A DNA stretch of 64,000 nucleotides, taken from OFTM10 sp964344055. Its GTDB lineage: Bacteria > Actinomycetota > Acidimicrobiia > Acidimicrobiales > Aldehydirespiratoraceae. Position numbers and translations under genes: made by a program. Location of the stretch: positions 7,043 to 71,042 of the forward strand of contig CAYFLT010000013.1 in assembly GCA_964344055.1 (NCBI GenBank). Reading direction: 5' to 3'. The notes below the pieces were generated by a model that saw only the letters and a list, made by a program, of their open reading frames with translations, was not told the DNA's origin and did not search any database. Shown here piece after piece: positions 7,957 to 16,370 of the stretch. The first letter of the stretch is position 1. Each line of letters opens with the position of its first letter.

Positions 7957-10731
7957 ATGGTGCGGCGTTTCATCGGGGTCATGACTGTGCTCGCGACCCT
8001 GGGGGCAATGGTGACCACGGTCATCACCGCGGAGGTCGAGCCTGCGTGGGCGGCCCCACCTCCGGTCATGATCGCCGCTGGCTACTCGGGCCCCATCAAC
8101 GACGCGGTGTTCGATCCCACTGCCGGCCTGGTCTACGCCTCAGTGCCGTCGACCGATCTGAGCAATCCGAACCGGGTCGTCGCCTTCTCTCCTGCCACCG
8201 GTGCCGTCGAGTGGTCGGTCTTCGTCGGGAGCGAGCCCGACGTCGTCGCGCTGGCCGACGACTCCAGCAAGCTGTACGTCGGCCTCGACGGCGCAGCCAG
8301 CATCGCTCGCGTCGACATCGCCTCGAGGTCGGTCGATCTCACGTTCGGGCTGGGCAGTGGTTTCTACGGGCCCCGCTACGCCGAGGACATCGAGGTGCTC
8401 CCGGGGCAGCCGGGCGTGGTGGTCGTCTCGATGATCCGCAAGGCCGTCTCGCCGCGTCACGACGGTGTCGCCGTCTTCGACAACGGCATCGCCCGTCCGA
8501 ACGTGACGGGGAGTCACACCGGTGCGAATGTCATCGAGGCCGCATCGGCGAACACCGTCTACGGCTACACGAACGAGACGTCGGGTTACGGCTTCTGGAC
8601 GCTCACCGTCGATGCCAACGGCGTGACGGCCGCACCGGCGGCAACGACCGCGATCCGTGGCTACTACGTCGATCTCGAGTTTCACGGTGGACGGGTCTAC
8701 GCGTCGTCGGGGGCGGTGATCGACCCGGGCTCGACCGAGACGATCGCCACCTTGCCGCACAGCAGCAGCCGTGTTCGCCCCCTCGTCTCGGGCAGCACGG
8801 TCTGGCACGTCGACGAGTCGGAATCCGACCTGATCGCATTCGATGCCAACACATTCGCCCAGATCGGCGACCCGATCGCCCTCACCAACGCCATCGGCGT
8901 GCAGGGGATGATCGAGACCTCGGCCGGACTCCTGATCTGGACCGAGTTCGGCTACACGACTCTCGCCCAGCCACAGCCACCTCGACCCGAGCGGCCGGTG
9001 GTCGTGAATTCTGCCATCGCGAGCGTGGATGGTTCGGTGATCTACGCGACGATCGGAGCGACCTCGCCCGAGCACGCCAACTCCGTCATCGCAATGAGGG
9101 CATCGGATCTGGCCGTCCTTTGGTCGACGTGGGTCGGAAGCGAGCCCGACGTCATGGCCGTGTCCGACGACGGGGGGAAGCTGTACGTGGGCCTCCTGGG
9201 AGGTGCAGGAATCGCACGGGTCGACCTGACGAGCCGGGCGGTCGACCAGTCGTTCGCTCTCGGAAGCGGATTCGGGCCCCTGTATGCCAACGACATCGAG
9301 GTGCTGCCGGGATCCGCGGATGTCATCGCCGTGTCGCTGAAGGTGAAGGGCAGTTCCCCGAACCACGCCGGCGTGGCGATCTTCGACAACGGCGTCAAGC
9401 GCCCCAATGTCACCCCCGGCCACACGGGATCGAACGTGATCGAAGCCGCGTCTGCGTCGACCCTCTACGGCTACAAAAACAGCTCCAGCGGATTCTGGTT
9501 CTACACCCTGACCGTTGATGCCGATGGAGTCACCAGGACCGACTCGACGAAGACCGCCATCTCGGGCTTCAGCGTGGACATCGCCTATGACGACGGTCGG
9601 ATCTACGGTTCGAACGGTGCCGTCATCGATGCATTGACCAAGGCCCACCTCGGGACATTCCAGGCTTCCAGCGTGAGGCGGCCTCAGGTGACCGGCGGTG
9701 AGGTGCACCTGTGGAATGGCTTGGGAGACAGTGGCATCAAGACCTTCTCCACCGCCACGTTCGTCCAGGTGGGAGACACCCAGTCGGTTTACACCCCGGC
9801 GGGCGTTCCACATGGCTTCGTCCACACCCCCTTCGGGTTCTTCGTGTGGACGACGGAGGCGTACGGGTATGCCGCCGCAGCTCCGCCCATGGGCTGGATC
9901 GAAGGTGTCGTGACGGCGGAGGACACCGGCCTCGCCGTCCACTCGGTGTGCGTCGCGATCACCGACGGACTGTCGACCGTGGAGACCACGACCACGAACG
10001 AGGATGGCTACTACTCGATGAGGCTTCCCGCCGGCACGTACTACGTGCTCTTCGCGGAGTGCCAGTTCCTCGACTACTTCTCAGAGTGGTTCGACGACCG
10101 TTCCGCGCTGGGCCCCGACCCTGCGGATCCTGTGGTGGTCACAGAGGGAGCCTTCCTGTGGGTGGGTGCCGAGCTCGCTCCGCTCTTCACCGACGTCCCA
10201 CGCAACTCGTTCTACTTCGCCGATGTCATCTGGCTCCGCCTCTCTGGCATCACGACGGGTTGCGGCTCGGGGCAGTACTGCCCGGACTCGCCGGTCACCC
10301 GAGAGGAGATGGCCGCGTTCATCGCACGGATCTGGCGGCTGTTCGGAGGAACCTGCAGTAGCAGTGGACTGCCATTCCATGATGTGCCGGAGTCGTCCTT
10401 CGCCTTCGACGACATCGCCTGCATCAGATCCCTCGGCATCACCACCGGGACGTCCCCGACGACCTACTCGCCGAACGAGCTCGTCACCCGAGGGCAGATG
10501 GCGGCGTTCCTGGCCAGGCTCTGGGAAGCCTTCGGACGGGACTGCCCAGTGGTGTCCCTACCGTTCACCGACGTCCCGACGACCTTCTTCGCACGAGACG
10601 GGGTCAGCTGCATCTACGACCTCGGGATCACCACCGGGACGTCCCCGACGACGTACTCGCCGACCCATGACGTCACCCGGAGTCAGATGGCGGCCTTCAT
10701 CGCCAGGATGGGGCGGCTGCTTTCGGTGTAG
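7957..10731 (+). CDS. Secreted cell-surface protein: duplicated beta-propeller-like region, carboxypeptidase-regulatory domain, three SLH repeats
   Basis: 924 residues. A signal peptide (about 1-30, ending AWA-A) is followed by two tandem ~310-residue copies (about 38-345 and 348-650). Each has 'W..vGSEPDV.a.sdd..KLYVG' and 'VFDNG..RPNV', like beta-propeller or quinoprotein-type surface repeats. Residues about 646-718 match a carboxypeptidase-regulatory-like Ig fold (G.V.......V..T..dGyY...LPAGtY). The C-terminus has three S-layer-homology repeats starting near 746, 807 and 871, each with 'GITTG....YSP...VTR.qMAAFlAR'. SLH repeats usually tether proteins to cell-wall polymers. The start ATG follows GGGGAGGAG. 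The ligand is unknown. Confidence 0.85.
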   Translation: MVRRFIGVMTVLATLGAMVTTVITAEVEPAWAAPPPVMIAAGYSGPINDAVFDPTAGLVYASVPSTDLSNPNRVVAFSPATGAVEWSVFVGSEPDVVALADDSSKLYVGLDGAASIARVDIASRSVDLTFGLGSGFYGPRYAEDIEVLPGQPGVVVVSMIRKAVSPRHDGVAVFDNGIARPNVTGSHTGANVIEAASANTVYGYTNETSGYGFWTLTVDANGVTAAPAATTAIRGYYVDLEFHGGRVYASSGAVIDPGSTETIATLPHSSSRVRPLVSGSTVWHVDESESDLIAFDANTFAQIGDPIALTNAIGVQGMIETSAGLLIWTEFGYTTLAQPQPPRPERPVVVNSAIASVDGSVIYATIGATSPEHANSVIAMRASDLAVLWSTWVGSEPDVMAVSDDGGKLYVGLLGGAGIARVDLTSRAVDQSFALGSGFGPLYANDIEVLPGSADVIAVSLKVKGSSPNHAGVAIFDNGVKRPNVTPGHTGSNVIEAASASTLYGYKNSSSGFWFYTLTVDADGVTRTDSTKTAISGFSVDIAYDDGRIYGSNGAVIDALTKAHLGTFQASSVRRPQVTGGEVHLWNGLGDSGIKTFSTATFVQVGDTQSVYTPAGVPHGFVHTPFGFFVWTTEAYGYAAAAPPMGWIEGVVTAEDTGLAVHSVCVAITDGLSTVETTTTNEDGYYSMRLPAGTYYVLFAECQFLDYFSEWFDDRSALGPDPADPVVVTEGAFLWVGAELAPLFTDVPRNSFYFADVIWLRLSGITTGCGSGQYCPDSPVTREEMAAFIARIWRLFGGTCSSSGLPFHDVPESSFAFDDIACIRSLGITTGTSPTTYSPNELVTRGQMAAFLARLWEAFGRDCPVVSLPFTDVPTTFFARDGVSCIYDLGITTGTSPTTYSPTHDVTRSQMAAFIARMGRLLSV
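8070..9890 (+). repeat. Internal ~930-bp tandem duplication in the SLH protein gene
   Basis: The coding segment from about 8070 is repeated from about 9000 at amino-acid level. Matching blocks include GSEPDV, KLYVGL, ARVD, GSGF, EDIEVLPG/NDIEVLPG, FDNG, RPNV, HTG.NVIEAAS and YGY in the same order and spacing. This is a diverged domain duplication, not a DNA-level repeat. Confidence 0.8.
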
Positions 10732-10738
10732 CCAGGGC

Positions 10739-11975
10739 TCAGAGGGTCTTGTCGATTTCGGGCGTGGCCTGGTTGGCGGGTTCGGTGCCGCGGAACCGGG
10801 TCGCGCCGACCATCACGACCGCGAAGGCGAAGAGTCCGGAGGCGATCCAGGCGGCCTTCTCGCCGTGGCTGTCGTAGATCAGCGCAGCCGGCAGCGCGGT
10901 CAGGGCAGCGCCGAGAACCTCGACAGCCCCCATGAGTCCCAGGGCGGCGGCCTGACGCTGCTCCGGCACTGCCCTCGAGACCGCCACCTGACCGGCGGTG
11001 AAGGCGAACGCGTCGGCGATGCCGAAGATGACCATCAGGATCACCGGGTAGATCAGCCCGGGCAGCAGACCGAAGGTCGTCGTGCCGAGCGCGACGACGG
11101 CCATACCCGCTACGGCGATCCGAGGTGGCCCGACCCGGTCGGCGGTCCGGCCGGCCAGCGGGCTCAGGAACAGGATGGGGACGGCGAGGAGGGTGAAGGC
11201 GATGGCGGTCTCCATCGAGCCCCCTCCCCGGTCCTTGAACATGACCGGCATGACCGACTCCCATGCGCCGATCAGGGAGAAGTAGCCGAAGATGACGAGT
11301 AGTGCGCCCTGGAGACGGCGGATGCGCAGGAGGTCGTAGGACGATCGCCTGGCCTCGTCGATCTCGCCGCGATCCGGTGGAAGCCGCCACACCACGGGCA
11401 GGAACAGCACCATCCCGAGCCCCATGACGAGGAATGGAGTGCGGATGTCGCCTACCTCGACCAGCAGCGCCGACAACATCGGTCCGATGAGGAAGCCGGT
11501 CACCTCGCCGACGATGAGCCGTCCGAGGTTCTCGCCGACCCGCTCGGGANNNNNNNNNNCTGCGGCGCCGGCTCAGCAGCTGCGCCACCACCTCGGGATC
11601 GAGCACCGTGGCGGCCCGTCGGAGTCCCGGCATGATCAGCCCGCCGGCGAAGCCGAGGGCGCCCCGGGCCAGTGTCCAGGTCACGATGTCGTCGGCGACC
11701 ACCATCGTGAGCAGGGCAGCCGCACTCAGGGCCACGCCTGCCGTGGCCATCTGCCGTCCGTAGCCCCGATCGGCGTAGCGGGCCAGGGTCACCTGGGCGA
11801 GGAACGCCGCGAGGAACCCGGCGGTGACCAGGACCCCGATCTCGCTGTCCTCGAACCCGAGTTCGTCGCGCAGTTCGCCGAGGATGGCGACGATCGAGGC
11901 CGCGGCCACACCGATGACGATCTGGTAGGGCAGGAGTTCGTTGCGAAGCTTTGTGGAGGGGGACGACGCAGCCAT
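10739..11975 (-). CDS. Major facilitator superfamily transporter (interrupted by N gap)
   Basis: About 410 residues with two six-helix MFS halves. The loop between TM2 and TM3 has RYADRGYGR (near residues 65-73) and the second half has LAGRTADRVGPPR, both the MFS loop signature. A 10-N gap at 11550-11559 falls around TM5, and the two halves are open in different frames, so the gap length is wrong; no frameshift need be inferred. The second half continues to a stop at 10739, 8 bp from the convergent SLH gene. The likely function is drug or metabolite efflux by proton antiport; the substrate is unknown. It is divergent from the EamA gene at 12049. Confidence 0.82.
11550..11559. other. Assembly gap (10 N)
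   Basis: Run of N within the MFS gene; the frames on the two sides differ by one base, so the real length is not 10 modulo 3. Confidence 0.99.
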
Positions 11976-12036
11976 GGAAGAGCGATGCTCTCACAGAATG
12001 CGGCTCCCGCCCGACTCCGATCAGCCACGTTCGCCC

Positions 12037-12042
12037 TAGCCT
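12037..12042 (+). promoter_or_regulatory. -10 hexamer of leaderless EamA gene
   Basis: TAGCCT lies 6 nt before TTG 12049. The identical hexamer at the identical distance precedes the class II aldolase start at 52989, which supports both starts as leaderless. Confidence 0.55.
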
Positions 12043-12048
12043 GGCTGC

Positions 12049-12903
12049 TTGCCCGTCGCCCTCGCCGCCTTCGCCAGTACGGTCCTCGGATTCGGTGACT
12101 TCTATGCCGGAGTCGGCGGACGGCGGAGCCCTCACCCGGGTGCGGTCATGTCGATGGCGTTCATCGCGTCGATCGTCGGCACGGTCGTCGCGGGCGTGTA
12201 CGTGGTCCTGTTTCCGGCGGAGGAGTTCGGAGCCGACGATCTCGTCTGGTCGATCGCGGCAGCCGTTTTCGTCTCCCTGGCCCGGCCGCTCCTCTATCTC
12301 GGGATGGAGCGTGGCCCCATGGTCGTGTTCGCCCCGGTCCTCGGGGTGGTCTCCCTCGTCGTTCCGGCGATCGCGGCCCCGATCGTCGGCGAGTCGCTCG
12401 GTGGTCTCGAACTCGCCGGCGTGCTGCTGGCGATTCCTGCAGTCGTGCTGATCGTCGCAGAGGGCCGTCTTCCGACGATCACCCTGCTCCGGTCCAGCCA
12501 GGCGCTCCCACTCGGGGCCACGGTCGGTGCGCTCATCGCGGGTGTCTCGATCTGCCTCGGTCCGGTCGATGAGGGCGCGGGTGCGATGCCCGCGCTCATC
12601 ACCCAGATCGGGGCGGTGTTGTTGATCCCGATCGTGACCCGCCCCATTCGTCCGATGTCGCCCCTCGGAGGCCCGGTCATGCGGTTCGGCATCCTCGTCG
12701 GCCTGATCGACATCAGCGCGGTGATCTCGAGCGCGATCGCGTTCCAGCGCGGCAATGTCGCGGTCGTTGCGGCGATCATGGCGTTCGCCCCTGCGATCAC
12801 GATCGCCCTCGCGCACCGTCTGCTCGACGAGCGCGTTCAGCGGTGGCAGTGGCTCGGTGCCGGCCTGGCGTCGGTCTGCGTCGTGTTGTTCGCCCTGGCC
12901 TAG
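12049..12903 (+). CDS. EamA/DMT-superfamily transporter
   Basis: 284 residues, almost entirely hydrophobic, with about 10 predicted helices arranged as two EamA repeats (about 1-138 and 150-284). Each repeat ends with the typical 'E....G..laG..La..GV.ll' pattern (for example VGESLGGLELAGVLLAIPAVVL). TTG 12049 is chosen because it sits 6 nt after a TAGCCT -10-like box; there is no Shine-Dalgarno. DMT proteins export or import amino acids and other metabolites; the substrate is unknown. The stop overlaps the stop of the convergent thiolase by 3 bp. Confidence 0.82.
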   Translation: MPVALAAFASTVLGFGDFYAGVGGRRSPHPGAVMSMAFIASIVGTVVAGVYVVLFPAEEFGADDLVWSIAAAVFVSLARPLLYLGMERGPMVVFAPVLGVVSLVVPAIAAPIVGESLGGLELAGVLLAIPAVVLIVAEGRLPTITLLRSSQALPLGATVGALIAGVSICLGPVDEGAGAMPALITQIGAVLLIPIVTRPIRPMSPLGGPVMRFGILVGLIDISAVISSAIAFQRGNVAVVAAIMAFAPAITIALAHRLLDERVQRWQWLGAGLASVCVVLFALA

Positions 12904-14132
12904 ACGGACTCGACCACGAAACAGGCGGTGGTGGCGGTGCTGCCGCCGATGTTGAGCGTTGCGGCCCGACGGGCGCCGTCGACCTGATAGTCGCCGGCGG
13001 TCTCCGAAACCTGCTTCGTGGCATCGACGAGCATCCGTGCGCCCGTAGCGCCCACGGGGTGGCCGCCTCCGATGAGTCCGCCGCTCGGATTGACCGGCAT
13101 GTCGCCATCACGTTCGAGACGGCCGTCCTCGACCGCCTTCCAGCTCTCCCCAGGGCCGGTGATGCCGAAGTGGTCGATCGCCAGGTACTCGGAGGGCGTC
13201 ATGCAGTCGTGGGTCTCGATCAGATCGAGGTCGTCGACGCCCACGATGCCGGCCCGGTCGAAGGCGTCGGTGATGGCCTTGCGGACGTGGGGCATGACGT
13301 AGACGTCGTCGGCCGAACGCTCGAACTTCTGGTCGATGGGCAGGCCGACGGTGCTGTGGCCCCAGCCGGCGATTCGAGCCCGACCCCGCGTCGCGCCCCC
13401 ATTGGCTTCCAGCCAGCGGTCCGACACGAGAACGACGCCGGCGGCGCCGTCGGTGATCTGGGTGACGTCGTTGCGGCGGAGCCGGCCCTGGACGACGGGG
13501 TTGACGTGATCGTCGGTGCCGAAGGAGTCGGAGGTGAACTGCCAAGCCCTCGTTTGGGCGTTGGGGTTGTCCTTCGCGTTGCGGAGGTTCAGCTCACCGA
13601 TGGCCCGGAGGTGGGCGTCATCGAGGCCGAACCGGGCGTCGTACTCGTCGGCCACCCGGTCGAAGGCATACGGCCAGAAGAACTCGATCCCCTCGGTCTC
13701 GTGGCCGACCCAGGCGGCGGCCGTCTGCACGCCCGCCGCCTGGGCGCCGGGCATGTTCTTCTCCTGCTCGACGCCGAGCACGAGGATGCAGTCGTAGCGG
13801 CCCGACTCGATTTCCGCCATCGCCGACAGGGTCGCCATCGACGCCGACGCACAGGCGGCTTCATGGCGCATCGAGGGAACGCCCCACAGTTCGGGGATGA
13901 CCGTGGCGGGCATGGCGCCGAGGTGCCCCTGGCCGTTGTAGAGCTGGCCGAAGGCGTTGCCGACGTGGATGGACTCGACCTGCTCGGGGCCGATGCCCGC
14001 GTCGTCGAGGGTGGCGGTGACCGCCTCGCGCACCAGGTCGGCAACGTCCTGGTCTCGTTTTGCGATGTTCACCGCGAAGTCGGTCTGGTGGCCGCCGAGG
14101 ATGGTGACCGCGGAGTTCGAGGGCGTGCTCAT
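12900..14132 (-). CDS. Thiolase-family acetyl-CoA acyltransferase (SCP-x/lipid-transfer-like thiolase)
   Basis: 410 residues with the thiolase fold. The nucleophile is Cys94 in HEAACASAS, and near the C-terminus come HDCMTPSEYLA and GGGHPVGATG, which supply the catalytic His residues. The NPSGG-GG-HPxGATG ending is typical of the SCP-x type (steroid or branched-chain) rather than the classic FadA type, which usually has a Cys near the end. It would cleave a 3-ketoacyl-CoA with CoA. The start overlaps the stop of the acyl-CoA synthetase (ATGA); with that enzyme and a TetR gene it forms a three-gene operon. Confidence 0.87.
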   Translation of the reverse strand: MSTPSNSAVTILGGHQTDFAVNIAKRDQDVADLVREAVTATLDDAGIGPEQVESIHVGNAFGQLYNGQGHLGAMPATVIPELWGVPSMRHEAACASASMATLSAMAEIESGRYDCILVLGVEQEKNMPGAQAAGVQTAAAWVGHETEGIEFFWPYAFDRVADEYDARFGLDDAHLRAIGELNLRNAKDNPNAQTRAWQFTSDSFGTDDHVNPVVQGRLRRNDVTQITDGAAGVVLVSDRWLEANGGATRGRARIAGWGHSTVGLPIDQKFERSADDVYVMPHVRKAITDAFDRAGIVGVDDLDLIETHDCMTPSEYLAIDHFGITGPGESWKAVEDGRLERDGDMPVNPSGGLIGGGHPVGATGARMLVDATKQVSETAGDYQVDGARRAATLNIGGSTATTACFVVESV

Positions 14133-15682
14133 GAGTTCTCCCAGAGGGCTCGGAGTTCGGGCTTGACGACCTTGCCCACCGGATTGCGGGGGAGGGCGTC
14201 GATCAATTCGAGGCGTTCGGGCAGTTTGTAGCTGGCCACCTCCTGCTCGCGGAGGTGTTCGATGACGTCATCGAGTGTCGGTGCGGTGTCCGGTGCTGCG
14301 ACCGCGAAGACCCCCATCTTCTCGCCGAGGTCGCGATCCGGATAGCCGACCGCCGCGCACTCGACGATGGCGTCGTGGCCGGCGATGAGGGCCTCCATCT
14401 CGGCGGCGGAGATGTTCATCCCGCCCCGGATGATGATGTCCTTGGCCCGTTCGACGAACCGGAGGAGGCGCGGCGGATCGTCGTCGCCGGCCAGCTCGAA
14501 GATGTCGCCGGTGCGGTAGAAGCCGTCGGTGTCGAACTCTTCGCCGGTGGAGCCGACGTAGCCGTCGAACACGGTGGCGCCCCGGAACCGCAGCTCGCCC
14601 TGCCGGCTGGTGCCGGTGATCTCCTCACCGCTGTCGAGATCCACGAGCCGGACTTCGACGCCGCGGCGGGTCGGCACCGGGAAGTACCGGGCCCGCTCGG
14701 TGGGGTCGGGGACCGACGCCATGGTCGAGAGGAGGGCTGCGCCTTCGTTCGAGCCGAACACGTTGATGATCTCGATGCCCCGCTTCTGCCAGCCCTCCAC
14801 CATCCACGGGTCGAGCGGAGCCGATCCCGACGAGATTGCCCGGATGCTCGAGAGGTCGAGCTGGTCCAGCATCGCCTCGTTGGCGAGCAACATGTTGAGC
14901 GCTGCGGGAGGAACGACCGTGTAGCTGATCTTCTCGCCCTGGATCTGGCCGAGGAAGACCTGCAGATCGAGGGGCTGGTGCAGGTGCAGCAGTGCACCGG
15001 CCTCTGCCCACGGCACCAACATTCCGCCGATTCCGGCCATGTTGACGATCGGGAACGGGCACAGGATGTGGTCGTCCTCGGTGATTCCGAGCTCGCTGAC
15101 CTGGAAAGTGCTCGACGCCATCCACATCGCGTGGGTGCGGGGCACCCCCTTCGGTGTGCCCGTGGTGCCCGACGTCCAGCAGATGGTGGCGACATCGTCA
15201 GCCGCAAGGTCAAACGCTGGGGGACAGGCACCCGTTTGACCTTTGGGGCCGATGACCTGCCCATCGCCGAACTCGGCCATCACCGCGGCGACGGAGTCGA
15301 TCTGGTCGGGCCGGTCGGGGCGGTCGGCGGTGCCGAACAGGCCGATCTCGGCAGTGCCGATGCCGTGGCGGAGCTCGTGGGCTCGGTGCTGGATCGGGAA
15401 GGGGACGGCCACCACGCCGATCCGGAGGCAGGCGAGGATGGTGATCGGCAGCTCGACGACGTTGGGGAGCTGGATGCCCACCGCGTCGCCGGCTTCGGCC
15501 CCTGCCTCCAGGAGAGCCGCGGCCGCGCTGTCGATCGCGGCGTCGAGTTCGCTCCAGGTGTAGCGCTGGGGGTCACCGCCGTAGAACGTGGCCCGGTTCG
15601 GCGCGTCGACCAGTGCCGGCTGGTCCGGTCGTGCGGAGACGGCTCGCCGGACGAGGTCGTCGATGGTCTGCGGGTCGCTCAT
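14129..15682 (-). CDS. AMP-forming acyl-CoA synthetase/ligase
   Basis: 517 residues of the adenylate-forming superfamily. The P-loop-like motif is WTSGTTGTPKGVP (near 166-178), then the adenine-binding FGSNEG, the TGD of the A7 motif, and a C-terminal PRNPVGKVVK with the catalytic Lys. It activates a carboxylic acid as acyl-AMP and then acyl-CoA; the acid is not evident. The start and stop overlap the TetR and thiolase genes (ATGA at both ends). Oddity: a 38-bp palindrome (15206-15243) lies in the coding sequence about 45 codons before the centre and is translated as an extra ~13 residues (GQTGACPPAFDL) in a loop before the P-loop. Confidence 0.88.
   Translation of the reverse strand: MSDPQTIDDLVRRAVSARPDQPALVDAPNRATFYGGDPQRYTWSELDAAIDSAAAALLEAGAEAGDAVGIQLPNVVELPITILACLRIGVVAVPFPIQHRAHELRHGIGTAEIGLFGTADRPDRPDQIDSVAAVMAEFGDGQVIGPKGQTGACPPAFDLAADDVATICWTSGTTGTPKGVPRTHAMWMASSTFQVSELGITEDDHILCPFPIVNMAGIGGMLVPWAEAGALLHLHQPLDLQVFLGQIQGEKISYTVVPPAALNMLLANEAMLDQLDLSSIRAISSGSAPLDPWMVEGWQKRGIEIINVFGSNEGAALLSTMASVPDPTERARYFPVPTRRGVEVRLVDLDSGEEITGTSRQGELRFRGATVFDGYVGSTGEEFDTDGFYRTGDIFELAGDDDPPRLLRFVERAKDIIIRGGMNISAAEMEALIAGHDAIVECAAVGYPDRDLGEKMGVFAVAAPDTAPTLDDVIEHLREQEVASYKLPERLELIDALPRNPVGKVVKPELRALWENS
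15206..15243. repeat. REP-like palindrome inserted in the acyl-CoA synthetase gene
   Basis: AAGGTCAAACG (15206-15216) pairs perfectly with CGTTTGACCTT (15233-15243) around a 16-nt centre whose minus strand contains GGTGCCTGTCCCC. The intergenic palindrome at 37135-37179 has GGTGCCTGACACC at its centre (11 of 13 identical). A core of this kind recurs, in my memory, in palindromic repeats mobilised by REP-associated tyrosine transposases. The element keeps the reading frame open. Confidence 0.6.
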
Positions 15683-16308
15683 GACATGTCCCCCTCGGCG
15701 GTGAGCATGCCAGAAATCCCCGCAGCTAGTGCAGCCCGTACGGGCGTGGCGGCGGGTCGGAGGGCTCGAGGGTTGTTGATCCCCTGGGAGGCGATCATGA
15801 ACGCCTCCGCCAGCGCGGCAGATTCGTCGGCCCGGTTCACGCTTCCGGCCTGCTGCAGTTCGGCGAAGACGGCGCTGAGGTGGTCGAGGGTGTGCTGTTC
15901 GGCGGACCGGTACGCGGCCCGCAGCGGCTGATGGTCGGGTAGCCGGCTGAGGGCCGTTCGGAAGACCAACGATTCGAGTCGAAAGAACGTCGCTTGCCAT
16001 TCGACGAATGCGAGCACGGTCGGGGTAACGCCTTCCCTCTCGAAGCGTTCGACCGTCAGCTGCCGCGTCGATCCGTCCACGAGGTCGGCGAGCGTCTGCT
16101 CGAAGGCGGCGGTGAGTGCGTCGTCCTTGGTCCCGAAGTGGGAGTAGAAGGTGGCCGGCGAGCAGCCGGCCCGAGCCGCGACGGTGTCGGCGGTGAACGA
16201 ACCCCCGGAGCGCAGGTCGTCGCGGACGGCCGCCACCAGGGCGACTCGCGTTCGCCGGCTCCTGGCGGTGAGGGTTTGGCTCGTGCGCGGCGCGGTGGTT
16301 GGAGTCAC
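15679..16308 (-). CDS. TetR/AcrR-family regulator
   Basis: 209 residues. The HTH is near 37-60 (FTADTVAARAGCSPATFYSHFGTKDDAL), the standard TetR recognition helix ending in YSHF; the rest is a helical ligand domain. It starts at GTG 16308. The gene heads the operon with acyl-CoA synthetase and thiolase (ATGA overlap) and is divergent from the carotenoid oxygenase. A 20-bp near-palindrome in the 62-bp intergenic region (16334-16353) is the obvious operator candidate, so it probably controls both sides. The inducer may be the acid or acyl-CoA handled by the operon. Confidence 0.87.
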   Translation of the reverse strand: MTPTTAPRTSQTLTARSRRTRVALVAAVRDDLRSGGSFTADTVAARAGCSPATFYSHFGTKDDALTAAFEQTLADLVDGSTRQLTVERFEREGVTPTVLAFVEWQATFFRLESLVFRTALSRLPDHQPLRAAYRSAEQHTLDHLSAVFAELQQAGSVNRADESAALAEAFMIASQGINNPRALRPAATPVRAALAAGISGMLTAEGDMS

Positions 16309-16333
16309 CCTCTTTACAGTGGCACAGTTTCTG

Positions 16334-16353
16334 GAGTATTACTAGTAAAACTC
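16334..16353. promoter_or_regulatory. TetR operator candidate between tetR and carotenoid oxygenase
   Basis: GAGTATTACTAGTAAAACTC is a 20-bp palindrome with a single mismatched pair. It is AT-rich in an otherwise GC-rich region and sits midway between two divergent starts (16308 and 16371). Confidence 0.65.
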
Positions 16354-16370
16354 TACCAGGGGGTCGAGAC

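Noticed and set aside
15206..15243. Terminator
   Set aside because: The hairpin is in the middle of a coding sequence whose downstream part is intact and followed by a coupled thiolase gene.
14255..15931. 558-codon plus-strand open frame opposite the acyl-CoA synthetase
   Set aside because: Shadow of a well-conserved AMP-binding gene; no recognisable motif.
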